Assembly: GCA_022747635.1 (NCBI GenBank)
Contig: JAKTNV010000027.1
Coordinates: 372,001-436,000, forward strand
Origin: Hetaerina americana
Lineage: Eukaryota; Arthropoda; Insecta; Odonata; Calopterygidae
Length of the DNA: 64,000 nt
Direction: 5' to 3'
The translations under genes and the position numbers were made by a program. The notes beneath the pieces were generated by a model. It did no database searches. It was not told where the DNA came from and worked only from the letters and a program-made list of their open reading frames with translations. How positions within the stretch are numbered: the stretch's first letter is position 1; each line of letters starts with the position of its first letter. Below, in pieces: positions 1 to 9,703 of the stretch.

Positions 1-44
1 GGAGAGATGGGGAAGGCGGAATCAAGAATATCACGAATGTAAAA

Positions 45-125
45 ATATTTCCAAGACCGGGATTCAAACTCTGGATCTTTCCATTTTCCGGGTGGAAGCT
101 CTTAATCATTTCAGCTTTCCAGGAA
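45..125 (-). repeat. tRNA-derived SINE head
   Basis: On the minus strand this block has a pol III box A-like stretch (98-116) followed by a box B-like 'agtttgaatcccggtc' (about 55-70). The order and spacing fit a tRNA gene or a tRNA-derived SINE. The anticodon arm is irregular, so a SINE head is more likely than a working tRNA. The A' segment has the same block at 29,741-29,822. Confidence 0.5.
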
Positions 126-383
126 ACGTTTTATACGTTGAGATCTGCGATTCTTAATGCATGAATGTGCCCTTATTCTTTGGCCAAGAGATGGCGTAAG
201 GGAGCTGTTTCACCCAGCAAAGGAGTAATAAACAAGAAACTCTTCCTATATGTGGGTTCCGATCCCTTGATACATATGTTTAAATAAGTACAATAATTGG
301 TTTCATTATAAATATTCAAGTTGATTTTTCATGATTTTATCAAGGCAGTAAATTTGAACGAATAATTTTCCAAAAACAAATAA

Positions 384-623
384 CTAATGCAGGATAATAT
401 ATTTAAATCGCTTGAGATTCCACCAAATATTCACCAATGTTTGGCAAGAAAGTGAAGCCTGCATTCCAAATTGGGGATGTTCTATGTCTTTCTGTTTCCT
501 TTTAATCTGATTCAAGATAATTTTTAAAAATTTCTTGAGATTGCACATGCATATGGCAATCGCATTCATGTCCATCTGCATACGGTCATCACTTGTCTTG
601 ACTGCAGAAGTTGAATGAGCCAT
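384..623 (-). pseudogene. Exon-like island 1 (LKIILNQI family), A copy
   Basis: A 79-codon open frame reads 'NLKKFLKIILNQIKRKQKD' and then 'EHPQFGMQASLS'. The family is not recognised. The same peptide pattern, more diverged, appears at 7,128-7,327 (plus) and 21,649-21,850 (minus) as 'LLKIILNQMESKQKTMEHPP', and fragments such as 'MRNLKRF..MILYHIERKQK' lie near 25,935-26,040 and 40,020-40,120. Similarity is clearest at amino-acid level, which suggests an ancestral coding exon. A possible donor (gtgaat) follows 'CQTL'. No complete gene can be built around it here. Confidence 0.4.
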
Positions 624-899
624 TTGGTTTATCTCTAAATGAGGTCACTTGATCCCCACTTTGAATTTCTAACACTGGCTTTGCAGAATTATTATCTGGG
701 GCTTCAATGTTAGATGCCTACTCTTTTTCCGCATGAATTTTTGGGCTGTACTATTGTTTATACATAACCTTCACAATTGTCATTTAGTTTGGGTCAACCG
801 GTTTTTATGACCTGTGAGGAAAATGTAATTTATTATCTCATTAAAATTTGAAAATTCTTTTATCTGATTATATTAGCATTATATTCATTGATCATTCAG

Positions 900-1047
900 G
901 CATTAATATTTTCCCTTTGGCTTCAGCAAATTATTCAACAAGGTACTTTAGGAAAGGGGTTCAAGCAACAAGGACATTTAACTCTTAATGGACTTTTAGG
1001 GTGTCAAAAGGAAATCAGTACATATATTCAACCAAGTGTGGAGTTCT
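900..1047 (+). other. Exon-like island 2 (TLNGLLGCQKEI), A copy
   Basis: A splice-acceptor-like 'tgatcattcag' ends at 899. An open 148-nt block follows that includes 'LGKGFKQQGHLTLNGLLGC', ending at a donor-like 'gtaagc' at 1,048. Downstream the sequence is very AT-rich. The A' copy (30,600-30,747) differs by only one residue (His to Gln), no better than the surrounding non-coding DNA, so purifying selection is not shown. The protein family is not recognised. It runs opposite to island 1, so the two need not belong to one gene. Confidence 0.35.
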
Positions 1048-2229
1048 GTAAGCGATGTGTAATCTTTGCAATTGTAGTAGATTTTTACATATATTTCACA
1101 ATATTTATTTATTTTCATTTATTGTTATAAATTTAAAAAATTCGCAAATATTATTTGTTAAGAGCTTTATTAGTTTAAGAACATATCTTGGGAAGAAGAA
1201 ATGATATTGTCAATGTTTGTTAAAGAGGTGATAGTAGGGTTATAAAAATTTAGTAACATAATTTTTCTTAGAACATATATTTTAATAAATAAAAGCACTT
1301 ATATTCGATGTTTTCTGGCTTACCTTTGTGGAAATTAATTATTGCTGAAGTTAATATAACGTGTATCTTTCCATTCCAAATTTTACCTTGGTGAAAGGCA
1401 CTTATCTTTATGAGAGAAGATTTTACCTTGTCAATATTAGGGACATTTAAATTAACTTACTGTATTTTCCCAACGATAACGCGAACCAAGAGCTTTGTAG
1501 TTCCTATAAATTTGCGTAGATAGCTCGCGCCCAGGGCTTCATAGTTATATCTTGAACGCGTAAAGATGCCGCGCATCAGTATATAGACTTATATAAGGGC
1601 GTAAAAATTATATTTAGTGTGTGTAAAAATACGTCAATATAAGATGTGCGTGTGTGTGTGCGTAAAAATACGTCTATGTTTGGATTTTCTCAATGTTCAT
1701 TGCATAACGCGCGTCGTCATTTTTTTCGGCCATCTGAACATTTTTGCATAGCTATCGCTCTCGTTATCGATTGGAAAATACGGTCTTTTTTCGGTTTTAA
1801 ATTCGACTGAAACTAATCGGAGCCCCAAAACAAGTATTCTTGATATATTACAGCCATAAGTAAACACCTTATGTATAAAAAATATTACTACTTTACTTAA
1901 TATTAATACTTTAAAATAATTACTTTTACTAAGTTCGATTTTTCTTCGATATTGAATTCGAGGATTCATGTCCACACCATAGAAGCCAAACAATGTAAAG
2001 ATATTCACGCCACGTAATCCTATTTCCATAAGTGCCTTGCCGCCGTGGGTATTTAGAGAATTATTCTACGTCAAAAGTTTATCGATTTCATATCTTCGGG
2101 AATAAAGTCCTCCGCACTCAGAAAATGGTGATTTTTCATTTTTAGAGACTTAAGAGTGGCCAGAAATGGACAAAGAAAAAAGGACCTCTGGCTCTTATAT
2201 GGACTGAGAATTACGATATATAAAAATAT

Positions 2230-3620
2230 TTATGCTGCGTCGACATTTCGATGGTTTTCCTCCGCTGATGTCGCCGATGGACCAGGAATCTTTTGGTTAT
2301 GCTTCGGGTGATGCAGACTGCGACGGGTTATATCTCTGACATGGACTCCTTGCATGCCTACGGCCGGAACGCCGCACCCTGCTGCCTCAAGCACCGTCCA
2401 CCACCGACGGAAAATCGGTGAGAGATGATGTGGAAAACTCCTCTCATTTCACTCTTCCCTCCCTCCCAATCTACATCTCCCTATCTACATCTACATGTTA
2501 CCCCGCAAGCCGCTGCGAGGGCGTGTGGCGGGGGTTGTTAGGTCACCGCCAGTAAAATAAATTAAAACCACATGCAAAACCTAAACATGTTACCTCTACA
2601 AAAATATTTTTGTCTCGATAAATTTTAATCACGCGAAAGAAAGCACTCACTCGTATGACTCCTTCCCAGTATAAATCCATCTCCTGTTTCCAATTGCAAT
2701 TTGGTTACTGTTTAAGTGCCTTTTTATCTTTTAAATATGCAAAGAACCATGATTTAATCCACCCCATCACGACCACGCTGCCGAATATTATGCCGGTCCT
2801 TCGGAGGGTTAGAAGTCGAACTTTTAGGCTACATCCTAGAAAATCGAGTTCCCTCCTTTCCTCTCCGAACAGACTGGAGTCCTGCCGATGAGAAGAAGAC
2901 CGTATATACACCCATAGATGGCTCGACTGATAATGTTTTCCGGAATCATGAACTATCAATACGACGGACTCGACCACGCATCACAAGTAGAAAACGGGAC
3001 GCCTCTCTCCCTGTCTCTCGTCGAAAAACCTACCTCTACCAGCAACTCTTCTCCGCCCTAGTTGACCCGGCTCCTCAAACCCCTCCTAACAATCACGCCA
3101 GTATACCCCTAATTCGCCCAGGAACCAATTATCAAGCCCCGAACTGCAGATATCCGTGAAAGACACGAAGGATTGGACTCTTATAAACAGATCCATCACC
3201 GTTTCCCTAGAGTCTCCGTCGATCAGCCGCCTCTCGGCAGCGCAAAACAAAAGACTCCAAACGCTTATTTGTATTCTCTCTGAAAAAGCTGGGAACGCTT
3301 CACCTCCCAGGTAGAAGTGGGCAAAAATCCCTTCCCAGTGGTCCGCGGGCAAAGCCACCCCAGCCCAAAGCATCCGCGATTCTTTTGCTGCCTTTTGCCT
3401 ACACATTAATGACGTCATCCAGATGCACTCTTCCAAGCTGATGACGACCACAATGAGGAAGGACGGGCAGACCTCCACTAGCTGGATCCCAACTACCAAA
3501 CTCTCTCCACTTCGAGCAAACCTGCCCTGAATATTCTAAATAGATTAAAGTTTTGTTGGATGAAGTCCACGGCACATCCACTCGTATTTTTTCTTCTATT
3601 TACGAATTGCTAAATTAGTT
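2230..3620 (+). other. GC-richer island with coding-like relic
   Basis: This block is clearly richer in G+C than its surroundings and is repeated at 31,940-33,320. It contains an 'atctacatctacat' stretch followed by 'taccccgcaagccgctgcg' (2,483-2,520), which I recall as a repeat motif of insect genomes (unverified). Near its end, about 3,555-3,610, a plus-strand frame reads 'LDEVHGTS' and then 'SSIYELLN' before a stop. A diverged relative at 14,560-14,660 keeps the same peptide. It may be an old retroelement or gene fragment. Minus-strand ORFs in the same place are probably shadows. Confidence 0.4.
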
Positions 3621-4020
3621 TAAACACGCGGCTTCAATCCAAAAATGATTGAAATCGTTCAGAACGTCACGTGGAAGTTACTTCCTCCGAAAAGATCGAC
3701 TATATCTTGTTGCAGTTTTCAGTGAATGGTACAGGTCTATTATATTTTCACGAATAACCGGGTGTGAAAAATCTGGGCGACATTAGTGTCTCGTTGGTTC
3801 TCAGTGGTGGGTAAAAGCAATCCAGCGGCTTATTCGGAGGCTGGTTTGGCGCTTCTCTGATTCACTCGTTGAGTTTCCGCGTGCATACATTGCTGTGGAT
3901 GAACTATGTACACATTAATACACTCCAGAAGCATTCAAACAGTCGAAACAATGGGTACCGAAAGGTGATCTAAAGGCGCCGAAAATGGCGAAGTAGGTTA
4001 ATTCCAGCGAGCAGATGATG

Positions 4021-5760
4021 GACCCAGTTTTTTTGTGGATAAACGGGGTATCATCTGCTTAAATCACATGCAAAAAGAGAAAGCGGTAAATGGAGAGTAT
4101 CATGCTTCGTTATTGCACCGGTTAGACAAAAATATCGAGATCGATCAACCAAATCAACTACAAATTGGATCCGCACCATAAGCAAGACTCAAGCCTACAG
4201 ACAAGACTCAGGACTGAAGATTAATTTTGAAACAGTATCAAGTAACTAAAGAAGGACAATGTGAAGATTATTTAGAATAATTAAGGCATTGACGTCAATA
4301 TTATTGATGTGCTTAGGACAACAGTAAATTCTTTTATTAAATGGGATAAGAGTGGCATAAAAATTATCTCCGTTTCTTGATCAACTTTTTTGAATAATTA
4401 ATTTCCTTTTATAACTTGGAATTACATACCCAAACGTCCAAAGCATACATAACGACCACCCTTGCCGAATTATGTTAGAACAGACGCACCATTAATGAAT
4501 CATCGGCTTATATTGTTGATAACACGGAACCTACGAGGAATTTCACAATGGATTAACTACAAGCTACGGATTAAAGGAAACAATAAATTGTTACCTCATT
4601 ACGTCCGTTGGGCAGCTATTTCGCACTATTGACCTCAGTGGAAAAGGACAACAAGTATCAGTCACTGGTCAAACAGTGCAATGTATTAGGATTAATATTA
4701 ACTATGAGACTTAATTAAAATAATTTAGGGCTTTCAGAAAAGTACATTATAAAATAATGTACGTTTTTTGAAAAATTTTGAATATACTTTGTTATACCAA
4801 ACGCTTAGCTCTTTTGGCTTTTATTTTATTTTGAGTTCCATTATTTCAGTGTCATTACTCTTTCATCCTCTCCCCATTATTCTCTTATGTTGACATCCTC
4901 TACCATTAGTCCCGCGTGGTGTAATCTACCCAGATTGACTTAATCTTCCTTATATGCCCTCACTGTCCATGGCTCTTTCCATTTCTTCTCAACGTTGGTT
5001 CATTTACAAACCATTCCTTCCCGGATGACAAATTTCATTTCAAATTTCCTCCAAACCAAACCATTCATACGTAAGATCGCTTAAATTATGCAAATGTATA
5101 AAAATGATCAATTCAAGAAGTATCCAAAAGTATTTTAAAATAAATCCTCGTCATTCGAATTTTTTTATCGAATTCGATTTGTAGTAGGTAATCTGTACCC
5201 CAAAATGCTTTTGTAAGTAATTTATCGTTTGGGCCATTTTCTGAAACTATTCCTCCGTCTCAAACTGCCTTTTTATCCACTTATCTGAGGGTATTATATC
5301 TCACCTCCCCTCAAAAATCTACCTAAATATATCCAAAGACAACTGTATCAATTTTGACCGAAATCCGTGCATCCCTAGAAAAAGCGGGGATGGGCAACTC
5401 GTATCCTACTTATGACTATTACCTTAATTGTCTATTGTTTATTCTATTTTTTCTCCAAGGTATTCAGAGAGCCACAGCTGCGGTGGGTGACAGGGTATTA
5501 TAACGCAGATAATAACATTTAAAAATTAAAATGAATTGTTTCTTAACCTACTCCTTACTAATCTTGTCTATCATGAATATGGAAGAAAGAAAAGATTTGT
5601 TTCGTAATTAAATTTAAAAGAATTGGAACTTTGACATCCTCTGAATTTGAAAAACAGTACAAGCAATGTGATTCTTTCTCCGTCATCTCTATTATCCCTT
5701 TCACCAGCGTATCTGAAGAAAGTTAAGCTTGTATTTGCCATAGATTATTTTTTATATTTC
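4021..5760 (+). repeat. Outer palindrome arm (inner end of segment A)
   Basis: The reverse complement of 4,590-5,760 recurs, moderately diverged, at 26,045-27,215. A closer inverted copy covering 4,067-5,760 lies at 40,093-41,798. The A' counterpart is 33,763-35,335. It contains the self-complementary 'ttgacgtcaa' (about 4,289) but no convincing ORF. The duplicate break points suggest that this block is the stem of two hairpins. Confidence 0.8.
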
Positions 5761-5768
5761 TAATATGT

Positions 5769-5872
5769 GAAAAATATGAAAGCATGAATCAAATATTACC
5801 TTTATCCTCTCCATTAAATGAACTATAATATTAGGTACTTATTCCATCAATTTTACTTATTAAATTTTCATT
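5769..5872 (+). repeat. 104-bp direct repeat, outer copy at arm junction
   Basis: Nearly identical to 6,690-6,793. The right inverted arm has only one counterpart (about 22,180-22,285), matching the inner copy. The outer copy sits exactly where segment A sequence (to about 5,760) gives way to the inner inverted-repeat arm (from 5,873), so it marks a rearrangement junction. Confidence 0.75.
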
Positions 5873-6689
5873 CCAATAATATCATTTGCAAAGGCCGACT
5901 CCCAATAGACTTCAAGCCCGTTTTCATCTTCCGATGTATCTCTGCATTATTCATGCTACTAACGATAGCTATCTCAGGGAGGCTGTCATTATTTGAAATG
6001 AGTCTCATCTCTTATTTGAAAATTCAATTTGACTGCTTTTTTAAGCATTTTTTGGTGTTTGTAGGATGTTTTAAACATATCTTCTGATCCTGTTACTCCT
6101 CCAGTTTGCTTGACCATAGTCTTATTGATTTCTATCTTTAATTCTGTACTCCCACATTTATAAATTGCCACAGAGGGTAGAATGGATATTGAATTTCTAT
6201 CAATAACCTTTTGTCAAATTTTCAGGTCTGTGATTAATGCTGTATTTACCTAATTTTTCTTTATGGAAAATAATTATTTTGTGATGACTTCAATTAAGTA
6301 CCTGGAATATTTGTTTCTTATTGATGTAATTTTTGGTGATTTTTAAAATTAAGAAAATCGACCCTATTTTTTAAATTTTTTTTTCTGTGTTCCATTTTAC
6401 TCCCACAAAAGTATTTTACTAATTTTCTATCTTCAGCCTCAACATTTAAAATTTGGAAAAATTATCAAACTTCCTTTCCAGCAATTACATTCCGTGCCCC
6501 AAATAACAACTCCATCTTAGATAGGAGTTATTTGGCTTCTACGTAAACTATTAAGCTTCATCAAAGAGATTTGCTGTAACTGAAATTTATGATAGTGCCA
6601 CCAATTATTTCATAAATATCTTTGAATTGACCAAGTTCAGACGATATAATTTATTCCTTTTGTCATTTTATTTCAAGAAGTTTCCACCA

Positions 6690-6793
6690 GAAAAATATGA
6701 AAGCATGAATCAAATATTACCTTTATCCTCTCCATTAAATGAACTTTAATATTAGGTACTTATTCCATCAATTTTACTTATTAAATTTTCATT
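6690..6793 (+). repeat. 104-bp direct repeat, inner copy
   Basis: Inner partner of 5,769-5,872, separated from it by about 820 bp. This copy has an inverted counterpart in the right arm, so it is the ancestral position and the outer copy is secondary. Confidence 0.75.
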
Positions 6794-6891
6794 CTATATT
6801 CCGGCTCATTTACAGACCAGGGCTGAAGGCTGGGGAGGCTGAGTATTAAAGGGAGAAGCCCTGTGTTATACATCACTCCCCACTCCCTTAG

Positions 6892-6952
6892 GTGCGGCTG
6901 TTCTTAAGAGGAGGCCACGTTCAGTGTGTCACCAATCATGATCCTGGGAAAG
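6892..6952 (+). other. Exon-like island 3 (GGHVQCVTNHDPGK)
   Basis: A pyrimidine-rich acceptor 'ccccactcccttag' ends at 6,891. A 61-nt open block follows, and then a consensus-like donor (aag, gtgaga) at 6,953. The peptide reads 'VRLFLRGGHVQCVTNHDPGK'. Without splicing the frame continues to 7,083. The inverted copy (22,024-22,084, minus) is almost identical and keeps both signals. No family is recognised. Confidence 0.35.
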
Positions 6953-7127
6953 GTGAGATATGGAGGCTAGGGCAAGTTGCAAGCCTCTTACAGGTTTTGA
7001 CAGTAGATCGATCTTCCGTAGATTATTTGGGTCAGTGTGAATCATTCAGCCATTTCATTAGTTTGTTATATCAAATTACTTAATGTGCCAATTAGTAGTT
7101 AAGTTTTGCACTTGCAACAGAGTAAAA

Positions 7128-7327
7128 CAATACCTTTTGCAAATTGCATGTGGAACCACTAACAATTATTAAAAATTATCCTGAATCAGATGGAAAGCAA
7201 ACAGAAAACCATGGAACATCCTCCATTTGGAATGCGGTCTTCACTTTCTAGCCCAACTTTGCTAATAGGAATATTAAAAAGGGAAGAGAAAGTATCATGC
7301 TTGAGACAAAAAAGTTTGAGTGACAGT
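7128..7327 (+). pseudogene. Exon-like island 1 relative with strong donor, left arm
   Basis: The plus frame carries 'LLKIILNQMESKQKTMEHPP' and ends 'RQKSLSDS' immediately before a perfect donor 'gtaagt' at 7,328, in phase 0. The next downstream island (8,433) begins right after an acceptor-like CAG, also in phase 0, so the two could be spliced in frame. A TAA follows 'CMWNH' near the 5' end, here and in the right-arm copy, so either the exon starts after it or the copies are dead. The family is not recognised. The link to the islands at 384 and 30,120 is at peptide level. Confidence 0.4.
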
Positions 7328-8432
7328 GTAAGTATAACTCTTTTAATATTAATAATGAATTAACATTTCCCGTATCCATTCTGTTGTCATAACTGCTCTA
7401 ATGTTTTCCTAACATCTGTTTAATATAGAGCCATATGTAATCTTTAATAACCATTTTACAATCTTATTTTATTTTCCCATTAAAGTTGGTTAGAAAGTAT
7501 ACATAACCATTCATGGTCCAGCTAGATGATTCCATTTGGACATTTACTTTGCAGCTACATTTTATCATGGGATGCCATTAAATTTTAACTATCGCCAAAT
7601 ATAATAGAGAGTGAAATTTAATTGTTGCACATTATTAATAAGATTTCTCTGAATAGTTGTCAATCAGAATTATAAAATTTTTTTTGGATTTTGTAAATTT
7701 TCAAATGCCTCCAATTTAGGATTAAGTAGATCGTGTTGTAAACCATCGTTCAAACTCTTGAATGGCATCATTTTTTGGTATAATATCAATCTTTTTTATA
7801 GTTTGGAAATAAGAAAGTCCCTTGGGGTGCGACTGATAGAATATGGTGAATGTGGTAAAATTTCTGATCCACATCACATTGATTGCTGGTTGTACCTTGT
7901 TTGCTTCTGAGAAGGAATCGATAGTCTTTGAACCCAGCTTTCTGACAACTTTGACATAAAAAAGTAATTTTTCTCACACAGCCATAACTATTTCAAAATA
8001 ATTTATGTGATTCCACTTTGCTCCATTGGAATGAAGTCATCAATTTTTTTAAAGTTGCTTTATCTTCGATATGAATAATAATGTATCTATACTTAGTACT
8101 GGTGAACGTAAAACATTAGAAAAAGATAAGAAACCAAACCGTATTTAAATTTTTAGTGGTTCAAGCGATCTTTCTCAAGGAAAAAAGGGAAGGATCCTTT
8201 TTTTTCCCTTCCTCTTGTATAAATATATGTTTTAAGTTTTTGTCAGAATGAGTAGCAAAAAAAATGAAATTAAGAATATTCAAGTACGATGGCGTCTTTT
8301 CTTTTCCTTGCAATACATATTCCTTGCATTATAACAGGGCATTCTAATTATCAATAAACATATTGGGGAACATATAATGTACTTAACTAAACAAATGCAC
8401 TTCTATTTATTGAAAATATTTCTACCATACAG

Positions 8433-8888
8433 ATGCTGCCTAAGAAAGTGATGAACTCAGGAAAGACTACTCCAAATTATATGGGACTCAATGTTGAACC
8501 CGTAATTGGGGATACTGCAACTAATAAATCATATCCCCTGACAAGGAATGGTAAATCCAGGAGTGAGTGGGCAGTGGAAAAATCTCATTATGAGTGGCTG
8601 AATACATCCCAGAAGATAGCCTCCGATCTGACTTCCTCTCAAGACACAGACTCCGATTCTACGACATTTTGGAAAAGACAAAGAAAATCACTTTTCAATT
8701 GTCTAAGGAGTTTTATATCATGCTGCATGAGACAAGATGTTGAATCAGACGTCTCTCTTGATGTCCAATTGAGTAAAGACATTAAACAAAGCAATGAATT
8801 GTTAAACCAAGGGCAAGAGTTGCAAGATACAAACCGCCTGTACTCAACACCAGCGCCACCTCTACGGTCAGCATCAACAGTTTGGTAG
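8433..8888 (+). CDS. 151-codon terminal-exon-like ORF, copy 1
   Basis: An intact 151-codon frame starts at ATG directly after 'tttctaccatacag', which looks like a 3' splice site, and ends with TAG. An AATAAA signal lies 131 bp downstream. The product is hydrophilic and rich in Ser, Thr, Gln and Asp, with a central basic and Cys patch: 'FWKRQRKSLFNCLRSF' then 'ISCCMRQ'. There is no signal peptide or membrane segment. Three more copies lie at 18,329-18,784 (one nonsense change), 20,073-20,528 (intact) and 36,907-37,195 (truncated), all minus. Copies 1 and 3 differ at about nine residues, so constraint is not evident. Acceptor, stop and poly(A) signal together suggest the last exon of a multi-exon gene, but a single-exon small protein is possible. 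The family is not recognised. Confidence 0.5.
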   Translation: MLPKKVMNSGKTTPNYMGLNVEPVIGDTATNKSYPLTRNGKSRSEWAVEKSHYEWLNTSQKIASDLTSSQDTDSDSTTFWKRQRKSLFNCLRSFISCCMRQDVESDVSLDVQLSKDIKQSNELLNQGQELQDTNRLYSTPAPPLRSASTVW

Positions 8889-9018
8889 CAGCTTAAATTT
8901 TCAGTACATGCAGGATTAGAATTTATTGAAGTCTGTTAAGTTCATAATTCAAAAAGAAAAAAAATGATAGCTTCTGTATTTTATTTTTGCAAAATTATTT
9001 ATTCAATTTTACTTCCTT

Positions 9019-9024
9019 AATAAA
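9019..9024 (+). promoter_or_regulatory. Candidate polyadenylation signal
   Basis: AATAAA lies 131 bp after the stop of the 151-codon ORF. The matching motif is kept in the minus-strand copies. In AT-rich DNA chance hits are common, so the support comes from position and from conservation among copies. Confidence 0.35.
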
Positions 9025-9085
9025 AAATTTGAAAATTAACTTGAATTTTTTTCATTAGACCAATTATTTTACTTATTTAACCATA

Positions 9086-9086
9086 G

Positions 9087-9132
<46 letters not shown>

Positions 9133-9142
9133 ATATAAATAT
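9086..9142. repeat. (TA)n microsatellite
   Basis: An interrupted TA tract between the terminal-exon-like ORF and the 98-nt exon-like island. The same position holds TA tracts of very different length in the other copies (about 18,120; 29,131-29,194; 36,504-36,712), so this is a shared, fast-changing microsatellite of the repeat family. Confidence 0.9.
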
Positions 9143-9288
9143 CCCTTTATATACTTCATTCTCTATGAGCACATGCGTTTTTTTGATCGATTAAGACAAA
9201 TCTTCCAAGGAATCAGAACAAATTACCTATATCTTCTGATTTAAAAGAGAAAGAGTTTCATAATAGTCTTTTCATGAGAAATTCTGAG

Positions 9289-9386
9289 GTGACCTTGATG
9301 ACTTTGTCTGCGATGTTTTAGATTTCATAAACAGGGAAGTACTTAGTTACCAATTGGTATTGGATGACAACAAATATCCTGGAGGA
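9289..9386 (+). other. Conserved 98-nt exon-like island, copy 1
   Basis: The open block reads 'DLDDFVCDVLDFINREVL' and then 'SYQLVLDDNKYPGG', ending at donor 'gtgagt' (9,387). Four diverged copies on the minus strand keep the peptide pattern, above all 'REVL', 'NNK' and 'PGG', and all keep the same donor: 17,877-17,974, 19,619-19,714, 28,904-29,001 and 36,258-36,354. The acceptor side is less clear (ctgag at 9,288). Conservation centred on the peptide and donor suggests a true ancestral exon. The family is unknown. It lies downstream of the 151-codon ORF on the same strand, so it may start the next gene copy. Confidence 0.5.
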
Positions 9387-9703
9387 GTGAGTATTATTAA
9401 AACTATACTTACTTCAATTTCGGTCTTCAAATAATTCTGTGCACAATCTATAAATAGTAATAGGGCAGTCCACAGGGTTGAACATTTGATTACTAGGCAT
9501 ATAAGCCCAGATTAAAATTGATAGTCGCTTTGGCAGCTACAATGGTACTAAATTCAGGGCCAAAACTCTTCCTAGAAAATCATCAGAGGCCTTTCTTGCT
9601 TCATAATGAAGCAAGGAAGGCTTCTGATGCCCATACTTGTAGATTTAGAAACAATGCAGGAGAGCTTGAGGTAGCCTCCACCTTTCCTCATCCAACTAGG
9701 ACT

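Larger units (their letters stand above)
1..5640 (+). repeat. Large duplicated segment A, left copy (window-truncated)
   Basis: Base 1 corresponds to base 29,694, and the two sequences stay collinear for about 5.6 kb with only a few differences per 100 bases and small indels. The left end lies beyond the window. Similarity stops near 5,640 here and near 35,340 in the other copy. The segment holds a SINE head, two exon-like islands, a GC-richer island and, at its inner end, sequence that recurs inverted at 25.7-27.2 kb and 39.9-41.8 kb. High identity across non-coding DNA points to a recent segmental duplication. Whether it is itself a very large transposable element is unknown. Confidence 0.9.
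5873..9703 (+). repeat. Inner palindrome, left arm
   Basis: Reading rightward, this block matches the reverse complement of 19,740-23,060, and its 8,430-9,703 part also matches the reverse complement of 17,330-18,800. Divergence is modest, a few percent by eye, with small indels. It carries the exon-like islands at 6,892, 7,128, 8,433 and 9,289. Similarity stops at 9,703, where a Penelope-like element begins, and resumes at 11,313 for the innermost part. Confidence 0.85.

Noticed and set aside
1697..2029. 110-codon minus frame in segment A
   Set aside because: A frameshift shortens it in A' (31,464-31,730), composition is AT-driven, and there is no recognisable motif.
3086..3499. 137-codon minus frame in segment A
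   Set aside because: Truncated in A' and opposite to the plus-strand coding-like signal; most likely a shadow.
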